Source: Lithospermum erythrorhizon
Lineage: Eukaryota; Streptophyta; Magnoliopsida; Boraginales; Boraginaceae
Length of the DNA stretch: 64,000 nt
Direction of reading: 5' to 3'
NCBI GenBank assembly: GCA_019722365.1
Contig: JADFUC010001346.1
Span: 372,001-436,000 of the forward strand
Shown here: positions 9,461-20,519 of the stretch, one piece after another
Numbering within the stretch: position 1 is the stretch's first letter
Layout of the letters: each line of letters opens with the position of its first letter
Notes under the pieces: generated by a model
Seen by the model: the letters and a program-made list of their open reading frames with translations, nothing else
What the model was told of the DNA's origin: nothing
The model's database searches: none
Made by a program: the position numbers and the translations under genes

Positions 9461-12400
9461 TCAGTTAGCTAAGTGGCTCGGAGAGCTATTGAACATGGTA
9501 TACCACATGTAAGCTTGGGAAAGAACCATCTCAAGCTCCACATCTGTCCAGCTCTGAGTTGGAAGGTGTTGAAGGAACATGACCATTTCCTGGAAGTCAA
9601 GCTTTTGCAACTCATCTGACCACTGGAAGAAAATGCCACAAACAATTAGGCATACAGTTGTAGTAAAACAAGTTCCATCTTCCAACAATAGGGCTGACAA
9701 ATTTTAACAAGTACCTCAGTTATTTATAGACCATCTGACTGGGAATTAGGATGGCAAAAAACAGTTTGCACAAAAAATGTTTGAGTTATGCAACAATAAA
9801 AGTGATTGACTTACTGTCAATAGAAAGCTGGCAGATATATAAACAAGGAAATTTGGTAGTGAATCACCCTCTGCAATATATGTATCCCACAATCTGGTAA
9901 CCAGTTGAAACGGGATCTGCAGAAACATAAAAATTAGTTGCAACGGTACGTGCAATGAATGCAAGAATAGTGGGAAAATCATAGTTTTTGTGCTTTACCA
10001 ACTCATAACATAACATGTAACTCAAAGCCATGTGGCAAAGATAAGAAACTTAGAACTTCTTACAACAAAGTGAATAGAATGAAATAATGTAGTATCATCA
10101 TACCTCACGAATTAGAATGCAATTGAACCAGCGGAAGGCAAATTGAAGAAACTCAAGCCCTTGGTCCTCCATATGTTTTGACACAGGTTCTGTTGGTTCA
10201 CAAAACATGAATTATTGATGCCATAAAGAAACTAAGCTATAGTTGAGACGCATCATTTATACTAAAGTACAACCACAAGATGCCACATTCTATAAATATG
10301 GTACGCAGCTTACACACACAAAGTCACGGAACAATTGGTTTAGTTAGAGATTAATTTGGGTGAGGAAGTTATGTACAATGTCAGTGAAGATAAGTTAGGA
10401 TAGGAGTCGGTGGTGGCTGACAACAAATTAATGGTACAAGAGATAAAAAATTTATAAATCCTATTATCATGATTATTTTTAAATAGACTAAAGAGAACAA
10501 ACCATCAATCCGCCTAACCAATTCCTTCAGCTTGAAGACAAGGCGCTGAATTCCTGGTTGAGCAAACGTGTAATGGTCCTGCATGCAATCAAGCAACTTT
10601 GATAGACACCAGTAACAGTCGGCTTCCACATCCAATATTGTTGCCTGAGGTAGATTCGACATCGACCAACCATCAATATTGCCTTCAAGGTATTCTGAAA
10701 GGAAAACAACCAAGAAAGGTGTTGCGAGATCATTGATTCCTTGAACATAACCACTAGCTGGATGTCTGATGGCCCTGAAAGAGAAAAATTCGAGAAGGAA
10801 GAGTTAAATTTTAATGAAAGAGTACTTGGATAACAGAAAGCTCTAGCCCAAGCATTTCCAACAACAAGTGAGTAATAAACTCTAAGTGTAGCCCAGTCTA
10901 ATATTTGATACCCTAATCCAACTTTTTGGGTTTATGTGCTGTCACCACTAGCTTAAGACATAGATAGAGACCACATGGAAAATTTATTATAACTCGTTCA
11001 ACATAAGAAATGCTGAGAAATATATAATCACCATTATAGAATCATGAAAGAAACACATCAAAGAGAGGGTAAAAAAAAGTAGATATGAACCATGTATACA
11101 AAATGCGCTCCAAAGATTTCTGCACTTCTTCTTGTTGAAAGAAAGAAACTTCAGGTACAGTTCGGGGACAATCAACGGCAATCTGCAGAGGGTATGGGGA
11201 AATAAACCATAATGGGCAAGTCTCATATTCGCGGTGTCAACAGGAAAAGCATAAATACACAATTTTTAAGGGAGGCTATAAAGCATCCAGAATACCTGGC
11301 GAAGCATGTTTATTTCTTCATCTGTTCGATCTGTGTCTGGGATATCATAATATTGAGCAACACAATCAATGTACTCGAGGCGCTTTCTTCTCAGTATTCC
11401 CTCCCTTCTATCTGAATTAGGGGGTGCATATCCCTGTGGTCAGTTCGTATTTAAAGCTCAAAAGGCAACAACATTATGAAACAATCAAAAGGCAGCATGG
11501 AAACTCTATAAAAGAACAGTTAAAGAGGTATAATGCAATAAAAATAATAATGATACCATGTTCAACTTGATGCGACCAATTGTATGGTCACCACGACGGC
11601 ACGCTGCAAGACAGTTATTATCCAAGTGTATAATTGTACATAGTTGCACGCCACTTAAGATTTCTTAGGATTTCATATATGTTGAAACTAAAGAAATGGG
11701 TATTATAGGAAACGTACCAAAAGAAGCCGCCAAACAGTGGGACGCATATAATTTGGAACACCACTCCAAGCTAATTCACGTAATCTTTCTGCAAAATACT
11801 ATTGTCATAAGAAAACAAGCAGTTCTATAATTTATATCAATTACAAAATGAATAAAGCATATAAATCACCAGTAGTACATGAAACATTACAGTGACAACC
11901 CAACATGCAAAAAAGTTTGGTATTTAGCTCTATGGACCATATCACACAGTAGTGGGCTATTTGAAAGTTGAAACTCACTAATTCACTCACTGGAAACCAA
12001 ATGTTAGGTTTGCTACAGACCCATAATATTTTAGTAAGTACATTTTACTAAAATAAAAAATAAAAGCTTCAAATACCTAAGATAACTGTAGGCGTAGACA
12101 ATTCTTTAGTGAATTTCATGACCCTTGCTGACCCTGTTGCTTCTCCACCCATTGAGGTTTTCTGAAGTTGGTTAGACAAGTCCTGTACACTTGACGACGA
12201 TGACTTCATCTTGTTACTAGATGAATTTGAATCTGGGCTGCTATCATTAAGGTATCCATCCTAAATTGCAAAGAGTAAACACTGACCTGAGTATTCCATA
12301 TTTGATTCACACAAATTATTATTAGACTACCATGACATCTTTGTACTGAAAGATAGTACCTCGAATGTACGATCCACTTGTTCACTTGGTCCGATATCAT

Positions 12401-13485
12401 TGTCTGAAAAACTCCTGCCACTATTAGGAGAGTATAACATTGACATGTCGGGGGGTTCTGACGTCCGTGTTATTAGTACCTTCCCTGGAAAGCTACGACC
12501 TTTAAGCAACCTTTAATGTGAAACATGTGTTAACACACTAGTCATATATCTAAAATAAAATTGTATAATACTTATATCGGAAAATAATGTTGTACAGTAA
12601 GCCATCAAACACAATCGCTATGACTTTAGCCTATGGATCTCAAACTCTCAAGTCATCTTTATCAGAATGTGGAAGTATAAGAACGCTCACTTCACCACTA
12701 ACTCATCCAGCACGATGTATGGTAAAAAAATGCAATAAAATCATTGCTCAGGAATGTTCGACAATAATCACTACTCCTACTATGTACTAAAAACCACTAA
12801 TCAGGAACTTCGATTCCATCCAAAAGACTAGATATTTTGTTTGAGTTGAACATTTGAAATGCAAGATAACATAAGAAGACCATCACAAAACTCTCCTACG
12901 AAAAAACCACCCAACATCAGAAACTGGTACTCCCTCCATTTCAAAAAGATCATCTAGTTTTCAATATCGATAGTTGACTTTTTCACATTTCAACTCAAAT
13001 TCGCATATATTGTACACTATTTGGGGAAAAATATATCAAACATAGTATATTACCTTCAACTCAAAAAGCATCAAAGATACCATTTTGAACCTATTTTACT
13101 ATTAACACAACAATCTCGATCCAAACTGAACGATACATGTCAATTAAGTCACGTAAAGTTTGTTAATTTTAAGGATTGAAAATCAAACTAGACTATTTAA
13201 ATTCTTCTAAAACATAACAGTAAACTCATATAATCTATTAAATTTAATGATTCCGTAATTGAAACATGAATAATGAAAGTTAGGCAAATATAACCATGAA
13301 ATATAATAAAACGTGACATAAATTAAGGGGGTTTTTGTAACGGACCCGCAACCGCAATAATAATAAAAAGTGGATCTGAGAGTAATGAAAACATACCCTT
13401 GAACATTTTTAAAAGTTTGTTTAAATCGTGAATCAGCAATAGTTGGAATTGAGTCATCTTCTCGATTGCTTTCTTTGCTACTCAT
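9461..13485 (-). CDS. TBC-domain Rab GTPase-activating protein (Gyp1/TBC1D22-like), 10 exons, 448 aa
   Basis: Minus-strand exons: 13485-13397, 12510-12360, 12260-12077, 11788-11718, 11433-11296, 11182-11091, 10774-10503, 10189-10104, 9916-9815 and 9622-9461. Their sum is 1347 bases, 449 codons with the stop, in phase throughout. The N-terminal 140 residues are serine-rich and disordered and contain LKGRSFPGKVL. The TBC domain runs from about 142 to 400. It has LAWSGVPNYMRPTVWRLLL, then the arginine finger IAVDCPR (IxxDxxR, Arg218), then SGYVQG with the glutamine finger Gln253, and EADCYWCLSKLLD and RLWDTYIAEGD further on. Both catalytic fingers are present, so it should stimulate GTP hydrolysis on a Rab GTPase of the secretory or endosomal pathway. 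I recall Arabidopsis At2g30710 and At4g13730 as similar. Intron 1 (about 0.9 kb) carries a MITE candidate. The gene is divergent from the CML gene. Confidence 0.95.
12928..13200. mobile_element. Stowaway-like MITE remnant in intron 1 of the TBC gene
   Basis: The left edge reads TACTCCCTCCATTTC, the TIR type of Stowaway/mariner MITEs. Just inside it is a segment reading atctagttttcaat, and the right side (near 13180) holds an imperfect inverted counterpart. The outer right TIR has decayed. Confidence 0.4.
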
Positions 13486-13499
13486 TGCAAACGACTTTC

Positions 13500-14700
13500 T
13501 CTATTTTTTGGAAAAATCAAAATAAGAGGAATAAAAGAAAAGTTTTTATGAACTTTTATGTTTTGATTGGCTGAATTTTGTCAAGTTTAAGATTTTATTT
13601 TTTGGATAATACCAGTCGAGAAGAAGAAATATGAAGGTAAGATTAGTTGTTTTTTACACTTCCTTCTAATCATAATTTTTTTGAATAATTGATATACATA
13701 AAATGGCTGAGCTGTTAGTGTTTGAGGATAAAATTACTATTTGCCCCCACCATTTATAAGTGTGGTAGTTACGAAATTTATCTTCCGGGGATAAAATAGT
13801 TATTTCGATTATTAAAAAATACTATTTGGTTGTGTGTATATTGGATCCCATGAAATGGTTTGTTGGGTAGGTGGAAGAGAGAATAGTATTATTAAGTGAA
13901 ATCAAAGGAATTAATCAATTAAGAAAAAAATAAAGAATTTTTTTATGTAGGAGATCATTTTTATTGTTCTTTGGGAGTAGTTAAAACTTTTTTTGGAGTA
14001 GTTAAATTTGAAAAATATGGGGCTTGAGTAGGAAAATGGGGTTTTTACAATGTAACTTGCAATCATCATTCTAACATTACTCTACTTACTAATTTCAATT
14101 TAAAATATTTTGTCAATTTGCTTTTAAAAACTTATTTTCTCAGGTGACATTTTACTTGTCATTCTATATTAAAAATTGAACTATATGTTTTCTAGCATAG
14201 AAAATTAATATTTTACATTTTTAATATTACTTTTATTGATGAAATTATCAATGGCCAAATGATATAGTTCGATTAATTTAATAAATTCTACGTTTTGATC
14301 TTGATTTTTTGGTAACTTTTCATTCTTTATGAATTTGTATGTATTACTCTAAGATGACAATAATTAAATATCACCGAAAAGAGTATTTTCTTTATTTTTC
14401 GTCTTTTAATATCAAATATTTGTACCCAAAAACATAAATGTCTCCTTTATGTAATTAATTCTCCTTTCCATTTATTTCAATGATCTCCTTCTATTTAAGC
14501 TCTATCACTCCCTAGTTTCTCTCCCTTATTTTCTCCACATAGCCAATGATGACCAACCATTTTGTTGGGCTTTTCCGTTCTTTCTAAAAACCTAAGTCTT
14601 CTCCTCTTCTTCAATTCTCAAAATATATACATCAAAGAAAATAAATTAAAAGAACAAAACAAATCATCCTCCTAACAAGCTCATCAGCATCACTAAACTA
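13500..14700. promoter_or_regulatory. Divergent promoter region between the TBC and CML genes
   Basis: AT-rich spacer of about 1.2 kb between two divergent start codons. A TATA-like CTATTTAAG at about 14493 followed by CT-rich leader sequence suits the CML gene. No other feature is seen. Confidence 0.35.
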
Positions 14701-14723
14701 CGACATTATTGTACGTAGAAATT

Positions 14724-15185
14724 ATGGATGCGGGTGAGCTACAACGCATATTCCAAATGTTCGATCGCAATGGGGATGGAACAATAACCAAAAAAGAATT
14801 GCATGATTCTTTAAAGAACATAGGAATCAACATTTCGGACGTAGAGCTTACTCAAATGGTTGAAAAAATCGACGTAAATAAGGATGGTTGCGTTGATATA
14901 GAAGAATTTAGGGAGTTATATAAATCCATAATGGATAATAATAATGAAAGAGATGAGGAAGAAGACATGAGGGAAGCCTTTAAAGTTTTCGATCAAAATG
15001 GCGATGGATTCATAACGGTTGAGGAATTGAAAAAGGTTTTGGCTAGCCTTGGATTGAAGCAAGGAAGGACAGTTGAAGATTGCACCAAAATGATTTTGAG
15101 AGTGGATGCTGATGGAGATGGGATGGTCAATTATAATGAGTTCAAGCAGATGATGAGAGGGGGTGGTTTTGCAGCTTTGTCTTGA
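14724..15185 (+). CDS. Calmodulin-like protein with four EF hands, CML7/CML3 type, intronless, 153 aa
   Basis: The start is the first ATG in frame ([14 protein letters not shown]); no ATG lies further upstream in that frame. Four canonical 12-residue calcium loops are visible: [12 protein letters not shown] (14-25), [12 protein letters not shown] (50-61), [12 protein letters not shown] (90-101) and [12 protein letters not shown] (128-139). Each has Asp at position 1, Gly at 6 and Glu at 12, so all four should bind calcium. The linker between lobes is acidic ([10 protein letters not shown]). The tail [11 protein letters not shown] resembles the MMKGGGF tail I recall for Arabidopsis CML7. There is no CaaX box or N-terminal myristoylation signal, so it is probably cytosolic or nuclear. 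Its role would be to decode calcium signals by binding target proteins. A poly(A) signal follows at 15242. Confidence 0.95.
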   Translation: MDAGELQRIFQMFDRNGDGTITKKELHDSLKNIGINISDVELTQMVEKIDVNKDGCVDIEEFRELYKSIMDNNNERDEEEDMREAFKVFDQNGDGFITVEELKKVLASLGLKQGRTVEDCTKMILRVDADGDGMVNYNEFKQMMRGGGFAALS

Positions 15186-15241
15186 TGATCAAATCTTTTT
15201 TTAGGTTCAAAATTTAGTTTTTTGCAATGTAAATTTTAAAT

Positions 15242-15247
15242 AATAAA
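15242..15247 (+). terminator. Polyadenylation signal AATAAA after the CML gene
   Basis: AATAAA lies 57 bases after the stop codon. Confidence 0.45.
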
Positions 15248-15249
15248 AA

Positions 15250-16680
15250 AGGTTTCATTGTCAATAATTCATCCATTCGTTTCGAACATTGAAATCATTT
15301 TAATAAGATTAATTTGATGTCAAACTGAGCTTTTACGTTTTAATCTTATCTCTAGGTTAAATTGAGGCGGAATTGAGACATAATCCACAATGATTAATGG
15401 CGACGAAGTGATTAGAGGAGAAGAAGATAAGTAGAGGAAAGTAATAACATTGATGCGACCATTTTGATATGTTCTTTATTTATTATTTCTCAATTGTGTA
15501 ACAATGGAGTCAATATCCAAATTTCAGTTTTGATTTGTTGGGTGCATTGCTCAATTAGACATTTTGTAAATTTTAGGAGTATCTTGTTCCTTAATTGAAG
15601 TTGTTCTATTTCCCATTTCCCCTGTTCGTTTCTCATTTTCTAATGCTCATTTCATTTCCTTGCTTTGGATCACTAGTAAAAATGATTTATGTCTCAACGT
15701 ATGTATCAGCATCCTAGCAAATTAATACGAATATTAAGGCAATAAACGTTTTGCCAATTAATTAAACGTTATTGTTCAATAATTGTTGGCATGAGATAAG
15801 CTAATGATGATTCTTGATTGATGGCAAATATTAAGGAGAAATAAATTAGGACAATTAAAGTGAAGCATGTTGCCAAAAGGATTATGTATATATGCCCCTT
15901 CCTCTGGATATACCATCAACAATCAATGTGTGCAAGTGAGGGTCACTTCTCATTAGTACGTACCGGTACGGTTAACGTGGATACCCACAAGTCAAACTGG
16001 ATTCTATAATGCGACTTCATATGATTCACCAATAATAGCTTGCATAAATTTTCAATAAGTTATTTGATGAAAACTTCTTTTTTAATTTCTTCCAATGCAA
16101 TCGATCAGTTTAATAATTGTCCATTTAGTTGGTAGAGGCAATTGGGTCGTGCTTATTATTAACTCATTCGGCCATGTCAAACCTCCTTTTGGTTGCATGT
16201 TTGTAGCAATAGTTGTGATCTTATAAGTTGTAACTTGTAAAAAGACATGACAATTGCTTGCATTCGAGTCAATTGAGCTCGACCCTCATTTCAATTTGTG
16301 AGTTCCATCAAGATGTGCATCAGTCCGAGTCCTCTTATATACTCATTTCAAAAAATTATATCATTCTATATTATCATGAATATAAACGAACTTGAAATAC
16401 AGAGTAATAACTTCGAAAACAATCTTCTTACTATAATTCTAATAAAAGAACTTTAATGAACTTAACTTGAAAAAACATTATTTGGGTTCATGTCCAAAAA
16501 TATATATATAAAAACAAGTAACATAATGAAATAATGAAGGGATAGATGTAATAACTACATCCAATAATGTTCAACAATGAAATTTAATTTGTTGTTGTAT
16601 ACTACTATATATATGTTCCTTTGACTTTGCCATTTGAGAGGAAAACTAACGTTTAGTTCATGAGGCTTCTGCCTGCCTAG
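15250..16680. other. Intergenic, no gene seen
   Basis: AT-rich DNA between the convergent 3' ends of the CML and PIP-like genes. No open frame of protein character or repeat was recognised. Confidence 0.5.
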
Positions 16681-16687
16681 GTTAGAA

Positions 16688-16918
16688 TTAGTGCCCGGGA
16701 CCTTTAGGACTAGGTCCAGAAGCTAACCTTTCAAGCAAACTAGACATAGTATCTTTTGCTTGCTCGTATATTGATGATGATGGATAGCTTCTGAGGTGAT
16801 TAGCACCAGCAAAATCCGGCTCCATCAGCGGCCGTCCGGCGTCTGCCAACTGCCCAATTATGGCCACCAATACAAAGATTGTTATCCACATATTGCTAGC
16901 CCTCCAGCAAATACCCAT
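16688..16918 (-). CDS. PIP1-like peptide hormone precursor (prePIP), 76 aa
   Basis: The minus-strand frame from the ATG at 16918 gives 76 aa. A hydrophobic signal segment (WITIFVLVAIIGQLADA, about residues 10-26) ends near AGRPL. A variable mid-region follows, and the C terminus is RLASGPSPKGPGH. The SGPSxxGxGH ending is the hallmark of the PAMP-induced peptide family. I recall the Arabidopsis PIP1 core as nearly identical (Arg in place of the Lys). In Arabidopsis the processed, secreted peptide is sensed by the receptor kinase RLK7 and amplifies immune signalling; that role is inferred here by homology. The core lies at the extreme C terminus, as expected. The longer in-frame extension upstream is low-complexity His/Tyr sequence from (GT)-rich leader DNA and is not included. 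A TATA box at 17037 fits this start. Confidence 0.9.
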   Translation of the reverse strand: MGICWRASNMWITIFVLVAIIGQLADAGRPLMEPDFAGANHLRSYPSSSIYEQAKDTMSSLLERLASGPSPKGPGH

Positions 16919-17036
16919 TATTAGTATGTAGTAGTAATAATGTGTATGTATGTGTTTATTTATGTGTGTTTGTTTAATTTCTTGTATGTATTTCAAGTGA
17001 CGGTTGTTGGGATTAAATAAAGGTGGCAATGTTGGG

Positions 17037-17044
17037 TATTTATA
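17037..17044 (-). promoter_or_regulatory. TATA box (TATAAATA) of the PIP-like gene
   Basis: The minus strand reads TATAAATACC about 120 bases upstream of the start codon, leaving a leader of about 85-90 bases. Confidence 0.55.
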
Positions 17045-17049
17045 GTGCT

Positions 17050-18465
17050 TATGGCAACTGGGTAGATAGCTAGATTGCTTTGAATATTTGTGTTGGACTA
17101 AAATGAAAATAAAAGCTTTTCAAAAGTAGGTAACTGGATTATATTGAACGTAACAAGATTGAGAACTTTTGCGTGTTGAATATATAAAGTTGAAGAAGTC
17201 AATAGTAATGCATGCATGATGAAATTGATCAAACAAGTTTTAAGTTGGTGAGCAGTGTTGTTTTGGCGGGCGGGATATTTATATTCTTTCAATTTAATCC
17301 GCTTTTCTTCTCCATGCGTATTGAAGGGTTCAAACATTAGGAAAAATGGTAGTGATAAAAATGTCAAATAATACTTCCTCTGTTTATTTTTAATTATTTT
17401 TTTTAATCATTTGTATATTGATTAAGAAAAATAAAAGTAGTTAAAAAATATATTGAAAATGTAAAATGAAATATACATCAAATGGTGCCTCCTCTGGCAT
17501 CTTCTTAAATCCCGACTTCTTCATTGTAAGTACTACTCATGTTTATTTAAAAAATTCAAGTGCCTGCGATTAATTTAAGTACTTTTGCTTAGATATGTCA
17601 TTATTTATGAAACAAATAAAAATTTATTATCTGACTAACTACTTAACTAAGTAGTCACATATATATATCATCATCTTTGAATGAAGAATTCAAACTATTT
17701 TCAGTTAGTTCGAGGCAGGCTACTACAAGTTGGAATTTTGACCAACATAAATTCAGAATTATAATGTGTCGTATGAAGAGGAGAATTTGAATTCCAGATA
17801 TAGGTGAAAGGAAACAGCCGAACAAGAGCAATGCAATTACACCATTTTCCACAATTCCATTTTTCAGAGTTAATCTTTGAAATATTGCATTTTGACTTTG
17901 AGCAAACTTACGCGATCCAATTTACTAGTTTAAGATTCATTTTATTTGTATAAGTTTTTAAGAATTAACATTGGACATGAACTATTATTTGTCCGACATT
18001 TTCATGGCTACAGGCTTTAAGGTAGCTAAGTTAATTGTAGAGACTGACCATGAAATTAGCATTCTTCGGATTCAAAAGAGGAAGACATGATGTGGTGTTT
18101 AATCTTACTTTATCTATTCAAGACTTGTATATTTGGATTCAACTTGTGGGATTCGGTTCGCTTAACGAGAAGTTAATTTTTGTGTTGATTGACTTCCATG
18201 AAAGTTGCGTGCGTATTCTGTCACTAGCCTCTCGGTTGTCCGTATGTCGACCTTCAACGACTCCTTATTATTGACGACATTCTCTTGTAGTTGTTAAATT
18301 GTTGATATCATGATTTGTATTAACCCATATTTTTGTACCAAAAACTATTAGTAATTGAGCTGAAATATTCTATTCGCCCATGTTGTCACATACCCAGCAG
18401 AACAAATCATTTAAGTTGAACTTTTGGGCTTGTTGATGGAGCCGAACTAACTCATAAAGATAAAA
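17050..18465. other. Intergenic, no gene seen
   Basis: Promoter side of the PIP-like gene and AT-rich spacer. Short frames here look random, without conserved motifs or splice context. Confidence 0.45.
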
Positions 18466-18469
18466 TTTA

Positions 18470-19325
18470 ATTAGTGAATTATTATTTAATTTTCAGCTTT
18501 GCTCTGTATCGATTCTTTTGATATTATTACATTGGACCTATTATATCAATTTTAAACATCAAAATGAATATTTTATCCCTAATATTATATTAAAGTATAA
18601 GGGGCACATTTAAAATATTTTACATAATTAGAATAAAATCGTCAACTTTTTTTTTGCCCCTTCGACCTCCCCATGAACTTTCGTAAACCACAAATTTCTT
18701 ACCGGCACACTACCCTACCCACGCGCCTCACTCCCTTGAAATTTATCTAAACTTTCCCACTTAACCACGATTTCTCCTTTGACGTTAAGTTGGTGAAAGT
18801 TTAGAAAAAGATGAGGAAGTAGGGTAGGGTGGTAATCAAGAAAATTGATTGTTGAGTAGTTGAGAAGTTTAGGAGGGAAAGTTCAGGGGGGAGGGGTGGA
18901 GGTATAGGTAGGATAGGGTATGTCAAAGAAAAATTGGTATTTGGTGATAGTTCGGGGAGTTTAGGAAGGTTCGGGATGTGTCGAAGAAAAAAATTTGTGG
19001 TTGGTGAAGTTTAGGAGGAAGAGGATTCGTGGGGGAGGGATGTCAGAAAGAAATTTGTGGTTGTTGAAAGTTTATGAGGAAGGGGTGGGGGGAGGGTGAG
19101 GTGTATCAAAGAAGAAAGTGGTGGGGTTTTATTCTGATTATGTAAAATACTTTAAATGTGTTCCCTATACTTTAGTTTAGTATTAGGGGTAAAGTATTTT
19201 GTTGTTTAAAATTGAAATAATAGGTCTAGGGGCATCCTTGAAAAGAACTGATAGTTTAGTAGGCAAGTTAAAAATTAAACAATAGTTCAGGAGGGAAATA
19301 ACTAATTAGCCTAAAAGTAATTAAG
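18470..19325. mobile_element. Long-TIR, non-autonomous DNA element (copy 1 of a two-copy family)
   Basis: The left arm (about 18525-18650) and right arm (about 19125-19235) are imperfect inverted repeats of more than 100 bp. For example, ggggcacatttaaaatatt on the left faces ctttaaatgtgttccc on the right. The interior is partly self-complementary and asymmetric (C-rich left, G-rich right) and includes a degenerate tandem repeat at about 18915-19105. The same arms recur at 33490-33720 and 39360-39620. No coding capacity is seen. Outer limits are approximate. Confidence 0.6.
18915..19105 (+). repeat. Degenerate tandem repeat inside the TIR element
   Basis: Three diverged units each read roughly tgtcaaagaaa...tttgtggttggtgaagttta with an interval of about 60-80 bases. 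They are G-rich on the plus strand. Confidence 0.5.
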
Positions 19326-19975
19326 CAAACAATCATTTTTATATTTTATCGTGTGATAATGACACTTTAATTTTAGTATAATCAAATTTAAGAGCATGTG
19401 CATCAGCTCCCCTAAAAGCTACAAATAAGGGTTGAAAAAAATTAAAAAAATAATAAAATGATGTTTCGAACTCCTAAAATAACCCAGGCCTAAAAAATTT
19501 GCTAACACATTCCCATGTCATTTCACTTATTATTTATTTTCCTTTTCATTATTGAAAATCTTAAAATCTTGATTTTTATGTTTTTAGGTAAAATAATAGA
19601 AAAGTTGTTAAATACATCTGTAAAAACAGCCCCTTAATAATTATGAGTACATTTTAGAGAAAATTTTAAAATAACCGATGTAGATGCTCAATCTAATACC
19701 CCACTAGTTTACCTTTTCACCTTCTTTCCTATTCCTCGAAACACATGATTCCACGAAATAATTAAATACCTTCCAACTTTTGCATGATTACACGAAACAA
19801 GATATCCCTTCTTTGTAAAGGCAAAGGATGTGAGAAATATTACTATATGATGAGGTTCTTTGGATTAGTCTTTAACAAGGGCTGATTCTTTTGAAAAAAA
19901 AAATCTATTGGTGTAGCAAATTAAAACCATGGTGTATTTCAAATGTAAAAACTAAAAAAAATCTGAGTAGTCTTT

Positions 19976-20327
19976 GTTGGTGGATCAGGCGAACCGAAAA
20001 CCGGTCCGGTTGACTCGGTCCGAAAATCTAACCGAAATTGACCCGGATCCGATCCAGGTCCCATTATCGATCCGGGATCCGAAAGGATCCGGTCCGGGAA
20101 CCTGAAACAGGTTTTGGTAGGACTATTTTCGAATTGTTCTTTAATTTTTTGTGGTATTATTTTCGAAATGTTATTTAATTTTTGTGTTATTATTTTCGAA
20201 TTGTGCTTTATTATTTTTTATTTTTGTATGTTTTCAATTTTTAATTAGTCATGACTCATAATTTCGGTTGGATTTTCGGACCGGGTCGATCGGACCGGTT
20301 TCCGGTTCACCGATTCACCAACAACAC
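19976..20327. mobile_element. MITE with nearly perfect TIRs of about 65 bp
   Basis: The left end starts gttggtggatcaggcgaacc and continues through ccggtccg and tccgaaaatctaaccgaaatt. The right end is its inverse complement with few mismatches, ending caccgattcaccaac. The inner part has direct TATTTTCGAATTG-type repeats and no coding content. Total length is about 350 bp. The GGTTCGG-type ends are common in plant genomes; the superfamily is unclear. Confidence 0.7.
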
Positions 20328-20519
20328 TAATTATAAGCCATCTATCATTATCTGTCACAATAAACTTCACTGGCCCTTTCATTTGTGCTGAAAATAAATT
20401 CGACAGGGTATACTTGACTTACCGGTTATTAATATCAAACATTTTTTAAGGAGTGGGATATACTCTAGAGTTCATATTTTAATTAGTTCAAATCGGGTCA
20501 ATTTCGCTTTAACGGGTAG

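Noticed and set aside
11560..11610. Possible extra exon of the TBC gene (acceptor CTTGCAG, donor ATG|GTATCA, about 45 bases)
   Set aside because: It would shift the frame and bring in an early stop, and the flanking exons join in phase without it to give the conserved LLLGYAPPNSD. It could be a poison exon, but nothing else supports that.
14709..14723. Upstream extension of the CML frame
   Set aside because: It begins with TTG, not ATG. The ATG at 14724 gives the family's usual N terminus.
16919..17029. 37-residue N-terminal extension of the PIP-like frame
   Set aside because: His/Tyr/Ile-rich low complexity from leader DNA. It would push the signal segment inside, and the TATA box spacing fits the shorter form.
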